From Terriglobia bacterium (GTDB taxonomy: Bacteria; Acidobacteriota; Terriglobia; Acidiferrales; UBA7541), in the NCBI GenBank assembly GCA_020073705.1, contig JAIQES010000001.1, positions 62,001 through 126,000 on the forward strand: a DNA stretch of 64,000 bases, given 5' to 3'. Below are positions 56,736 to 64,000 of the stretch, piece by piece (within the stretch, counting starts at the first letter, position 1; each line of letters opens with the position of its first letter). The notes under the pieces were generated by a model that saw only the letters and a list, made by a program, of their open reading frames with translations, ran no database searches and was not told the origin of the DNA. Both the position numbers and the translations under genes were made by a program.

Positions 56736-58181
56736 ATGAATTTTCGAAGCGCAAAGATTGTATGCACGCTTGGACCCGCCAGCGATTCGGCGGACATGAT
56801 CGAGCGGCTGATGCGCGCCGGGATGGATGTCGCGCGGCTCAACTTCTCGCACGGAACCCATGCGGGGCATGCGCGGACGATTAAGAGGTTAAGGGAGGCT
56901 TCTGCCCGCCTTTCGAAACCCATCGGTATCCTCGCTGATCTGCAGGGCCCGAAGATCCGCACGGGCGCGCTCGTGGAGGGCCACCCTGTCCAGTTGCGGG
57001 CCGGACAGCGCTTCACGATTTCCACTCTCCGGCGCCCTGGCAGCAGTTCCGGCGTAAGCACGACCTACAAACGCCTGCCGCGCGATGTCTCCCGCGGTTA
57101 CCGCATCCTGTTGGGTGACGGCCTCATCGAGCTTCGTGTGCTCTCCACGACGTCAGACTCGGTCCTGTGTACGGTCGTCAACGGCGGAGAACTTGGTGAA
57201 CACAAGGGCATCAATCTGCCCGGCGTCAAGCTGCGGATTCCGGCTCTCACTGCAAAAGACCGCGACGACCTTATGTTTGCGTTGCGCCACGGCGCAAATT
57301 TCATCGCGGTTAGCTTCGTCCGCCGCGCCGAGGATGTGCTTCTGGCAAAGGCCGCTGTATCGCGCGCCCGGAAGGACGTTCCGGTCATCGCCAAGCTCGA
57401 AAAGCCAGAGGCCATTGAGAATCTCGACGCCATTCTCCGCGTTGCAGATGGCGTGATGGTCGCACGCGGCGATCTGGGGGTGGAGATGAGTCCCGAAAAA
57501 GTGCCTGTTGTGCAGAAGCAGATCATCGCGAAGGCGTGCGAGGCGCGCCTGCCGGTCATCACCGCAACCCAGATGCTCGAATCCATGACGCAGAACCCGC
57601 GCCCCACGCGCGCCGAGGCCTCCGACGTCGCCAACGCCGTCTTCGACGGCAGCGATGCGCTGATGCTCTCCGCCGAAACCGCTACCGGGGCGTACCCGCT
57701 CGAAGCGGTCCAAATGATGGACCGCATCATCCGCGAAGCGGAGTCGAGCGGTTCGCAGGTCCTGCGGCCGCGCCCAGCGCAATTCAACATCGCGGAGACT
57801 GCCGCCGAACTGATTTGTCATGCTTCGGAAGAGTTGCAGATGAAAGTCATTGCCGTCTTCACGGAGACCGGGTCGACGGGGCGCCTGATTTCAAAGCATC
57901 GGCCGAGCCGGCCGATTATTGCGTTTTCGACCATACAGGAAACACGACGGCGTCTCTCGCTTTACTGGGGTGTGGTGCCGCGAACGATCCGTGAGGTGCA
58001 GAATATCGAGGAACTTGTCCGGGCCGCCGAAAAGCGGCTACTCGAAGAACATCTGGTCCGGCGGGGGGATGTCGTCGGGATCGTGGCGGGGACACCTTTG
58101 TTCGTCGGCGGCACGACGAACTTCATGAAATTTCACGTGATTGGCAGCATGGACAAGAAAAGACGCCGAGCCGGACGGTAA
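56736..58181 (+). CDS. pyk: Pyruvate kinase
   Basis: 481 residues; last ATP-yielding step of glycolysis (PEP to pyruvate). KIVCTLGPASDSADMIERLMRAGMDVARLNFSHG at the N-terminus (quoted here in part: KIVCTLGPAS, ARLNFSHG), DLQGPKIRTG, the active-site lysine region VIAKLEKPEAIEN, VMVARGDLGVE, ATQMLESM and the MSAETATGAYP-type loop LSAETATGAYP. A C-terminal regulatory domain is present. ATG 56736 gives the normal N-terminus. No PEP-utiliser extension is present. Confidence 0.97.
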   Translation: MNFRSAKIVCTLGPASDSADMIERLMRAGMDVARLNFSHGTHAGHARTIKRLREASARLSKPIGILADLQGPKIRTGALVEGHPVQLRAGQRFTISTLRRPGSSSGVSTTYKRLPRDVSRGYRILLGDGLIELRVLSTTSDSVLCTVVNGGELGEHKGINLPGVKLRIPALTAKDRDDLMFALRHGANFIAVSFVRRAEDVLLAKAAVSRARKDVPVIAKLEKPEAIENLDAILRVADGVMVARGDLGVEMSPEKVPVVQKQIIAKACEARLPVITATQMLESMTQNPRPTRAEASDVANAVFDGSDALMLSAETATGAYPLEAVQMMDRIIREAESSGSQVLRPRPAQFNIAETAAELICHASEELQMKVIAVFTETGSTGRLISKHRPSRPIIAFSTIQETRRRLSLYWGVVPRTIREVQNIEELVRAAEKRLLEEHLVRRGDVVGIVAGTPLFVGGTTNFMKFHVIGSMDKKRRRAGR

Positions 58182-58220
58182 AGGGCGGTCGCACGCCCCC
58201 CGGCTTCCTGCATTTCATTC

Positions 58221-59018
58221 CTAGTTCACCCAGCGGTCATCAGGGTTGTGAGGCGGCTCGTCTTTGTGATCGCGCACATAGACGTCAAACTTGCGCCGGG
58301 TGCGGCGGCGCTTCCAGTCAAGATAGTCGTTGCGGGCGCGGTAGAGGAACAGCCCTCGGCGAAGATAGATGTACCCTACCAGCGCGCCGCCGAGGTGCGT
58401 GACGTGGCTCACGTTGTCGCCGCCGGTGCCTAGGGTCGCAAAGAATTCGATGGCAATCGCTCCCGCCACGTAAATCTTCATCGGGATGGTCACCGGGAAC
58501 GGGATCAACCAGACCTGCCGGTCGGGAAACACAATCGCTGCGGCAAGCAACACGCCATAGATCGCGCCGGACGCGCCGATCGTTGGAATTGTCACCGATG
58601 CGCCCGTGCCGTGCGGATCGAGCAGCGTCTTCACCAGGACGTTGGTGCAGCCCGCCCCAATTCCCGTCAGGAAATAATAGACGTAAAAGCGATGCGTGCC
58701 CCACGCGCGCTCCAGGTCCGCACCGAACATCCAGAGGAACAGCATGTTGAACAATAGGTGCCAGATGCCTCCATGAAGAAACAGGTAGGTCACCGGCTGC
58801 CAGAGACGCAGTCCATGCGTCACCAGCAGGGGCACGAGGCCGAGTTCTTGATTCACTCTCACGCTGACGATCGGAGGAAAGAACAGCAGAAGCAGCGTCT
58901 GCACCAGGAAAGCGCCCGTGCAAGCGATGATAATGTTCCGGATGGCGGGCGTCAGCATCCGGCCCCAATGGAGGCGGGAGCCTGGAGAGCGCGGGTAGCG
59001 TGGGAACGAACTCATCAT
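58221..59018 (-). CDS. Rhomboid-family intramembrane serine protease
   Basis: 265 residues with six or seven transmembrane helices. The catalytic dyad is Ser150 in GASGAIYG and His208 in HVTHLGG, and the first-helix/loop hallmark HGGIWHLLFNMLFLWMFG is intact. The C-terminal tail is highly basic and cytosolic (DWKRRRTRRKFDVYVRDHK). Start ATG 59018 or 59015; no good ribosome site. Rhomboids cleave transmembrane segments of membrane proteins; the substrate is unknown. Confidence 0.92.
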   Translation of the reverse strand: MMSSFPRYPRSPGSRLHWGRMLTPAIRNIIIACTGAFLVQTLLLLFFPPIVSVRVNQELGLVPLLVTHGLRLWQPVTYLFLHGGIWHLLFNMLFLWMFGADLERAWGTHRFYVYYFLTGIGAGCTNVLVKTLLDPHGTGASVTIPTIGASGAIYGVLLAAAIVFPDRQVWLIPFPVTIPMKIYVAGAIAIEFFATLGTGGDNVSHVTHLGGALVGYIYLRRGLFLYRARNDYLDWKRRRTRRKFDVYVRDHKDEPPHNPDDRWVN

Positions 59019-59204
59019 TGCGAGTGTAAGCGCGCACGGACCGGGAGTCAAAGTGTCTGGGGGGTAGAACACGAAGGGAACGATTCGGCGACACCTTGGT
59101 TTCGGCGCGGGATGAGCACCCTTCCGTGCGGCGAGGGTCGAGGCCGCGATAAGAGTAATTAGCTTCCTTGACTTATCCAGTGCAGGAGTTCTACGATCTT
59201 CGCT

Positions 59205-59948
59205 ATGTCTTCGCCAAAAAAGGCCGCTACTCCAAGCCGTTTTCTTCGCGAAGTTGTAACAAGCTGGATCGGCGCACTTGGCGGTATTCTATCGATTGTG
59301 TTTACCGTTTCTGCGTTTTATGTGTCGAACCGAACTCAGAGGGCACTCTACGTGGTGCTTGCGTTCGCTGCTGTCTTATGGGCTGCGTATTCAGCTTGGT
59401 CCAGAACATTTGACGAATTAGAGGCAGAACTGGCCAAGCACACGAACCCAATCTTGAGAGGCGAAATCGAAGAGCTTTATATATCCGTGTATTCGCCCGA
59501 ACAGCTACAGGGCAGTGATATATGCGATATCGTGGTTCTTCTTAAAGTGGTGTTGTACAACGATTCCGAATGCTCGACTACGACTCGCGCGTACGGCCTT
59601 ACGGTCAAGGATGCTGACGGCACCCACAATGCAAACTACCTGGGCGAAGCCGAAAATTGTCTGATCGAACTCGGGCGTCCCTATCAAGACAGTTCCGGAG
59701 AATTGATCGGAAGCAAGACTGAACGCCCCAACGATCTGCTTACAGATACGGCTATCCGTCCCATTGTGCGGGGCGTGCATCGTGTTGGTTGGCTCCGCTT
59801 CAAAGTTTTGGGCATGAATCCTGCATCAGCCGAGACCGGCCTATACTGTCTGACGGCAATCGATTCGTTCGGCATCAATCACGATGTTGTGTGTAAAGAC
59901 AGACCACCGCTTGGTAAGGGGACTTCCGTCCACAATCTTAATGCGTGA
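59205..59948 (+). CDS. Unrecognised two-helix membrane protein
   Basis: 247 residues. Two transmembrane helices (about 18-40, VTSWIGALGGILSIVFTVSAFYV, in part; and 47-66, ALYVVLAFAAVLWAAYSAW) are followed by an acidic soluble domain of about 170 residues with several Cys (DICDIVVLLKVVLYNDSECS, AENCLIEL, LYCLTAID). The soluble part looks beta-rich. The gene has visibly lower G+C and more AT-ending codons than its neighbours, and its ribosome site is poorly placed, hinting at acquisition. I recognise no family. Confidence 0.7.
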   Translation: MSSPKKAATPSRFLREVVTSWIGALGGILSIVFTVSAFYVSNRTQRALYVVLAFAAVLWAAYSAWSRTFDELEAELAKHTNPILRGEIEELYISVYSPEQLQGSDICDIVVLLKVVLYNDSECSTTTRAYGLTVKDADGTHNANYLGEAENCLIELGRPYQDSSGELIGSKTERPNDLLTDTAIRPIVRGVHRVGWLRFKVLGMNPASAETGLYCLTAIDSFGINHDVVCKDRPPLGKGTSVHNLNA

Positions 59949-59994
59949 ATGGCGGGTGGGCCACGCTTTGAGGGAATTTGAAGTTTCGGGTGCC

Positions 59995-60043
59995 GCATCC
60001 CTTATGTTTTTCAAGGGTGCGATTTCCGTGATTTATTTTTTTT
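59995..60043 (+). terminator. Possible terminator after the unrecognised membrane protein
   Basis: GCATCCCTT (59995-60003) pairs with AAGGGTGC (60013-60020) with one bulge, and a T-rich run (60034-60043) follows after a gap of about 14 bases. The spacing is longer than in a classical terminator. Confidence 0.35.
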
Positions 60044-60186
60044 CCGTACTTCCCCGCAGCAAGTCGCCCGGCTTGCATCGCCCGGCACACTCTGTCCAAA
60101 ACGTCCGAGCTGGATAGATTACTGTGGTCCGCTGAAGGTCCCAATCCTGACGAACGAGTGGCGGCGTGTAGTTGAGGAGAAGTCCA

Positions 60187-60218
60187 CCGGAGGGTTGAAA
60201 GATGATTCAGCCCTCCGG
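60187..60218 (-). terminator. Hairpin after the DEAD-box helicase
   Basis: A 13-bp stem, CCGGAGGGTTGAA (60187-60199) with TTCAGCCCTCCGG (60206-60218), one G-U pair and a 6-base loop, 17 bp beyond the helicase stop on the minus strand. No clear U tract, but it is stable enough to mark the mRNA end. Confidence 0.55.
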
Positions 60219-60234
60219 CAAACTGAGAATCAGG

Positions 60235-61458
60235 TTAACTCGGTAGATGTGCTTGCAGGATTTCGCCCGGAAGCCGGGACATCCTCCCGGGAGGCGCTAC
60301 GATGCCATCCATATTGATTTTCGGTCGTTCCGGTCTTGCAGGAGGAAGATCTTTATCCGCCATCCTCTCCATCCGGATGCCCAGCGTGCGCTCCAATTGG
60401 AGTAGCTCCGTCCGCTGGTCCCGCCCGAAGAGTGTTGAAGCAAGGCCGCTCTTGCCGGCGCGGCCGGTACGGCCAACACGGTGGATGAAGTTCTCCGCAA
60501 TCTCAGGGAGATCGTAGTTGATAACGTGCGCGATGTCCTGAACATGGATGCCGCGAGAAGCAAGGTCCGTGGCGACCAGGACGCGATAGCGGCCCTGCTG
60601 GAATCCTGTCAGCGCCGCCGTCCGCTGGGATTGCGAACGGTCGCCGTGGATCATGGCGGCAGCGAATCCTTCGCGATTCAGGTTGTTGGCAAGCTTCTCG
60701 GTTCCGCGCTTGGTGCGCGTGAACACCAGACACCGGCCTGTCTCTTTAATGAGCAAACGTTGCAGCACTTCCAGTTTGCGATCCCCGGAAACTTCAAACG
60801 CCTGGATTCGCACACTCTCCACGGGCTTGAGCGTGGACCCGAGCGCGAGACGCACCGGGTTTCTCATGTAGTCATGCACGAGATGGGCCACGGAAGCTTC
60901 CAGCGTTGCGGAAAAGCACATCGTCTGGCGTTCCTTCGGCAGGACCGCCGCGATCCTGCGAATCGACGGAAGGAATCCCATGTCCAACATGCGGTCAGCC
61001 TCGTCGAGGACGAGCACGCGCAGCGCGCGGAAATTGATGAGTTTGCGGCCGAGGTAGTCTTCCAGGCGTCCTGGAGTGGCAACGACCAGGCGTGCTCCGT
61101 CGCGAATGGCGTTGAGCTGTTTGGCTTCGGGCAAGCCGCCCACCACCAGTGCTGCGGGTGACAGTTGCTTCCCCCTCAACGCGTTATACTGATCCACCAC
61201 CTGCATGGCGAGTTCGCGCGTGGGCACGAGCACCAGTGCCGCAATTCCCGGCGTAACCTTCTGAAGCATCTGTTCCATAATAGGGATCAGGAACGCCAGG
61301 GTCTTGCCGGTTCCCGTCTGTGCGGTTGCCAGCACATCTTTGCCTGCCAGCGCTTGCGGGATCGCCGCGGCTTGCACCGGAGTCGGCGTCGAAAAACGGG
61401 CAGATGCTAGCCGCTCCTTCGTGTAATTGGAAATCTGTAGTTCTGAAAAATTCTGCAT
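60235..61458 (-). CDS. DEAD-box ATP-dependent RNA helicase (RhlE-like)
   Basis: 407 residues. Q motif region (STPTPVQAAAIPQAL), Walker A ATAQTGTGKT (44-53), PTRELA, TPGRL, DEAD at 152-155 (VLDEADRMLDMGF), SAT, VFTRTKRG, VATDLASRGIHVQDI and HRVGRTGRAG are all present. The short C-terminal tail makes it RhlE-like, a class active in ribosome maturation, RNA decay or cold adaptation. ATG 61458 begins MQNFSELQIS as expected; upstream residues look non-coding. A long 5' region (61459-61757, about 300 bp) without a gene precedes it and contains the palindrome GGTAAGGTTACC at 61705-61716. Confidence 0.95.
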   Translation of the reverse strand: MQNFSELQISNYTKERLASARFSTPTPVQAAAIPQALAGKDVLATAQTGTGKTLAFLIPIMEQMLQKVTPGIAALVLVPTRELAMQVVDQYNALRGKQLSPAALVVGGLPEAKQLNAIRDGARLVVATPGRLEDYLGRKLINFRALRVLVLDEADRMLDMGFLPSIRRIAAVLPKERQTMCFSATLEASVAHLVHDYMRNPVRLALGSTLKPVESVRIQAFEVSGDRKLEVLQRLLIKETGRCLVFTRTKRGTEKLANNLNREGFAAAMIHGDRSQSQRTAALTGFQQGRYRVLVATDLASRGIHVQDIAHVINYDLPEIAENFIHRVGRTGRAGKSGLASTLFGRDQRTELLQLERTLGIRMERMADKDLPPARPERPKINMDGIVAPPGRMSRLPGEILQAHLPS

Positions 61459-61757
61459 TGGTCTTTTCTTGTCTTTTCTGCTGGCAGGAGCCGTTGCGGC
61501 GCGCACACGAATTCTCGTGACGGCACGCAACTGGCATGGCCAGTCCTAGTTTGAATTACGCTGAAAACCTACGGAGGAAATCAAAGGCGGGGTTTTCTCG
61601 AATCGGATTACGTAACCTGAGCAACCACACCAAACAACCGATGTATTAAGCGCAAATGCAGTATACCACATACCGCAGCAGAACGGTTACTCCAAAAATC
61701 GGATGGTAAGGTTACCATTAGTCCGCATCACCCGAGAGCCGAAAACGGAACAACCGC

Positions 61758-62441
61758 TTACTTCCCTCTGATCTCGAGAGGCTCTTTCAACTGGAAGTGG
61801 AGCTTCGTCTCGGCTGAGATCGTGATATCCCGGTTGCCGGTAAACGCAGCGCCCGCGGTCCCCGCGCCAGCGCCGGCACCGGCGCCAATGGCCGCGCCCT
61901 TACCGCCTCCCGCAAGCGCGCCGATGATCGCCCCGACGGCTGCGCCGCCTCCAGCGCCGACAGCGGTTCTCTTACCACGTCCTTTACCGGATTCGGTGAT
62001 GGCCGTCGTCTTCACTGGATACGCTTGGCCGTTCACCGTAATGGAATCGAGGGTTACGCCAAGCGCGGCGTTCCCTTTGAACTTGCCTGCGGACTTGGCA
62101 ACCGTCACGGTTCCAGAGGCTCTTGCGCCAGACGGAATCACCTGCTCATTGCCGACCATCACGGGCGCCGCGAGTGAAGCGTCGAAATGATCTCCCGGAT
62201 TGCTGGTTTTCGAACTGATCGTCTGATCGACCGTGACCGCTATCGTCGTTCCGGGTTCCACGACAATCGGTGGTTTAGGCGCAGGGACTGGTTCACCAGC
62301 TTTCTGGTTCCGTCCGGCGGATGCGGTGGAATTTGCCCCCGTAGAAGTCGCGGACTCTGGTGTGGAGGACGATTTGCCGCAACCGAACAGACCTAGCAGA
62401 CTCACGAGCATGAGAAATCGGGTGATCGCATTGTGTCTCAT
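61758..62441 (-). CDS. Glycine-zipper lipoprotein
   Basis: 227 residues. Lipoprotein signal with lipobox LFGC (LLGLFGCGKSS), a Ser/Thr/Pro-rich linker, a beta domain (IAVTVDQTISSKTSNPGDHF, in part; VIPSGARASGTV), then a strongly repeated glycine-zipper segment (VGAGGGAAVGAIIGALAGGG, AAIGAGAGAGAGTAGAAF) able to pack helices in membranes, and a final strand (LHFQLKEPLEI). Probably an envelope-associated lipoprotein; function unknown. GGAG lies nine bases before the ATG. Confidence 0.82.
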   Translation of the reverse strand: MRHNAITRFLMLVSLLGLFGCGKSSSTPESATSTGANSTASAGRNQKAGEPVPAPKPPIVVEPGTTIAVTVDQTISSKTSNPGDHFDASLAAPVMVGNEQVIPSGARASGTVTVAKSAGKFKGNAALGVTLDSITVNGQAYPVKTTAITESGKGRGKRTAVGAGGGAAVGAIIGALAGGGKGAAIGAGAGAGAGTAGAAFTGNRDITISAETKLHFQLKEPLEIRGK

Positions 62442-62703
62442 CTTGAATTCTCCTGTTCAGCGAGAGGCTGTGAATCGAATCATAACAGGGTCTGGGCGGA
62501 CCAAGCACTCAATTTTCATGAGCAATGTAATCACGATTGATCTGTGTGCCGGTGGAAGAAGCAGTGGAACGCTATGTCGCGCCTGGCAAGCTAAGAGATT
62601 TTTCGACAGTTTTCCTGCGCCTTAACGATCGGTGGGACGATTGAACAACTCTACGCTGAATGGCAAGACAAATCAGGCCGCATTCTCAACTACTCTTAGG
62701 CTG

Positions 62704-64000
62704 TCACGAAGGCCGCAGGTAGGGGAGCCGTCGCGGCTCGGCCCAGCGGGCGTGTAGCGGACTCAATAGCAAATCACCCAAATCGCGTCTGTGCAATCTG
62801 CTCGTGAGGAATTTTCGCCCGGTACGGCGCAGCCAATCCTTCCCGTAGCACAAGTCGAATCCTTGCTTCAACAGTGCCTCCAGAGTTCCAGGCTGACATT
62901 CCGGGTGGTTCCAGACCAGATGCTTGGTGTCGTACTTCGACAGATCTTTCTCGAAGATTCCGTAATTGGAGTTCAGCTCATTCCACAATTGCGTGCGCGG
63001 ATGGGGCGTCACAATTGTGATCTGCGTGACGTCCAATTCCATGGCGGCCAAAGTCTTCAGATCCTCGTGTATCGATTCCGGCGTTTCGGATGGAAACCCG
63101 ATGATGTAGTACCCATGCGCATATTTTCCCGCTCTGTTCAGCCGCTGCGCCAGTTCCATCACGGCTCCCACCTTTTCTCCCTTATGGATCTGCTTGAGCA
63201 CGTCTTGGTGAAAGCTTTCGATCCCGAACAGTGCGCCTTCCATCCCTTTGCCGAGCCATTCATCGAAGTTGCGCAACAATAAATCGACGCGGGTTTGCAC
63301 CAGCCAGTTGACCTTATACCGCGCCATCAACTCGATCACCGCTTCCGCGTGCTGCGGGATGTTCCCGAAATTCTCGTCGAGAATGAGCACGTAGTTTATC
63401 CCGTGCGCGACGTAAAAGCGGAGCGCCTCTTCGATGGACTCGAGAGGAAGCGCCTTCGGTTGAGACGCAAAGACAGTTGTTTGGCAGAACGTGCACTGAA
63501 AACTGCAGCCTCGGGTCGTGAACAGGATTCCAACGGGCATCGGCCAGCCCCCCGGAAGCACGAACTTCGTTACCAAAGGTGGATGCCTGACCGTTTCAAT
63601 CTTCTTACCTAGACTCTGTGCCACGGCATCTTCGCCATATCCATGGAAAACATCGTCGAAGCTGGCCTGCACCGAAGGAGTTAGCGCGCCATAGTTGCCA
63701 GCCCACAGCCGGCTTATACCCGCCTTATGCGCTTCTTCAGCCATCTCCAGAATGCGATTGCTCTCCTCCAGGTAGAAGGAAAAGCCCACAACATCCCAGC
63801 CCTTCTTCAGAGCATTCCGGTACTCGGCTCGCGTCGGGTATTCGAGAATTTCTATCTCCGGGACATTCTGGCGGAGGAACCGCAAGCCGAAGGAAATGCG
63901 GCGCGGCATTTGAAAGCGCCAGCGGAATCGTTCGGGAGCATTCTCACCATAGTAATCATAGAGGCCAAGGTCCCGGTCGACCGTGGTCAACAGAACGCGG
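62704..64000 (-). CDS. B12-binding-type radical SAM protein (5' end outside window)
   Basis: At least 431 codons; the frame stays open through base 64000, so the start is beyond the window (the TTG at 63990 is not convincing). A Rossmann-like N-terminal region (GWDVVGFSFYLEESNRILEMA, WAGNYGALTPSV) looks like a cobalamin-binding domain, followed by the radical SAM cluster motif RGCSFQCTFC (Cys-x3-Cys-x2-Cys) and ALRFYVAHGINYVLILDENFG. The family performs difficult methylations or rearrangements in secondary, lipid or hopanoid-type metabolism; the reaction cannot be assigned. Confidence 0.9.
   Translation of the reverse strand, partial: RVLLTTVDRDLGLYDYYGENAPERFRWRFQMPRRISFGLRFLRQNVPEIEILEYPTRAEYRNALKKGWDVVGFSFYLEESNRILEMAEEAHKAGISRLWAGNYGALTPSVQASFDDVFHGYGEDAVAQSLGKKIETVRHPPLVTKFVLPGGWPMPVGILFTTRGCSFQCTFCQTTVFASQPKALPLESIEEALRFYVAHGINYVLILDENFGNIPQHAEAVIELMARYKVNWLVQTRVDLLLRNFDEWLGKGMEGALFGIESFHQDVLKQIHKGEKVGAVMELAQRLNRAGKYAHGYYIIGFPSETPESIHEDLKTLAAMELDVTQITIVTPHPRTQLWNELNSNYGIFEKDLSKYDTKHLVWNHPECQPGTLEALLKQGFDLCYGKDWLRRTGRKFLTSRLHRRDLGDLLLSPLHARWAEPRRLPYLRPS

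Overview
The window looks like chromosomal DNA of an acidobacterium-like organism (family-level assignment is inference). Signs are the moderately high G+C, many secreted TPR proteins, a VWFA-related secreted protein, an archaeal-type prolyl-tRNA synthetase, an NfeD/slipin pair, and frequent GTG/TTG starts with 4-bp stop/start overlaps. No rRNA, tRNA, CRISPR array, intact transposase or prophage is visible. Most of the sequence is core housekeeping DNA with two accessory stretches.

Layout. 1-6.4 kb: the 3' part of ftsZ with a hairpin, a JAMM metallopeptidase, then a leftward rpiB-glyA-glycosyltransferase operon and a lactate permease. 6.5-11.4 kb: small DUF1330, solute-binding and DUF4440-like genes, and proS, whose promoter/leader exists in two copies. 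11.6-18.8 kb: a bifunctional class A penicillin-binding protein, two exported TPR proteins, nfeD and a slipin.

18.8-22.6 kb is the first accessory region. A CuA-type cupredoxin, a Tat-exported 4x[4Fe-4S] protein and an NrfD membrane subunit form a compact quinone/electron-transfer operon with no catalytic molybdenum subunit. It is bracketed by two ~200-bp direct repeats derived from the slipin 3' end, contains other partial duplications, and has a promoter/operator region with a perfect inverted repeat and a perfect TGTGA-N6-TCACA site.

22.6-30.5 kb is the second: two paralogous AAHS-type permeases enclose a class II aldolase/decarboxylase, a 4,5-dihydroxyphthalate-decarboxylase-like protein, a c-type cytochrome, and a thiamine-diphosphate enzyme with an N-terminal Tat signal. 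An XRE regulator follows. I read this as an uptake and oxidation system for an aromatic or oxo-acid substrate, with a possible periplasmic ThDP oxidoreductase that passes electrons to cytochrome c. This is the best candidate for an undescribed system.

30.7-43.4 kb: trmJ-like methyltransferase, PQQ/cytochrome c dehydrogenase, GYD protein, a DUF47-PiT phosphate module linked to ribBA (GTP cyclohydrolase half divergent), a leftward M16 protease pair with a small membrane protein and a ComEA-like protein, a DUF2520 oxidoreductase, a glycosyltransferase and a methyltransferase. 43.5-55 kb, all leftward: uvrB, an exported protein, an AsmA-like protein, lepB, rnc, two TPR proteins and a VWFA protein. 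55-64 kb: M20 peptidase, pyruvate kinase, rhomboid protease, an unrecognised membrane protein in lower-G+C DNA, a DEAD-box helicase, a glycine-zipper lipoprotein and a radical SAM protein that runs off the right edge.
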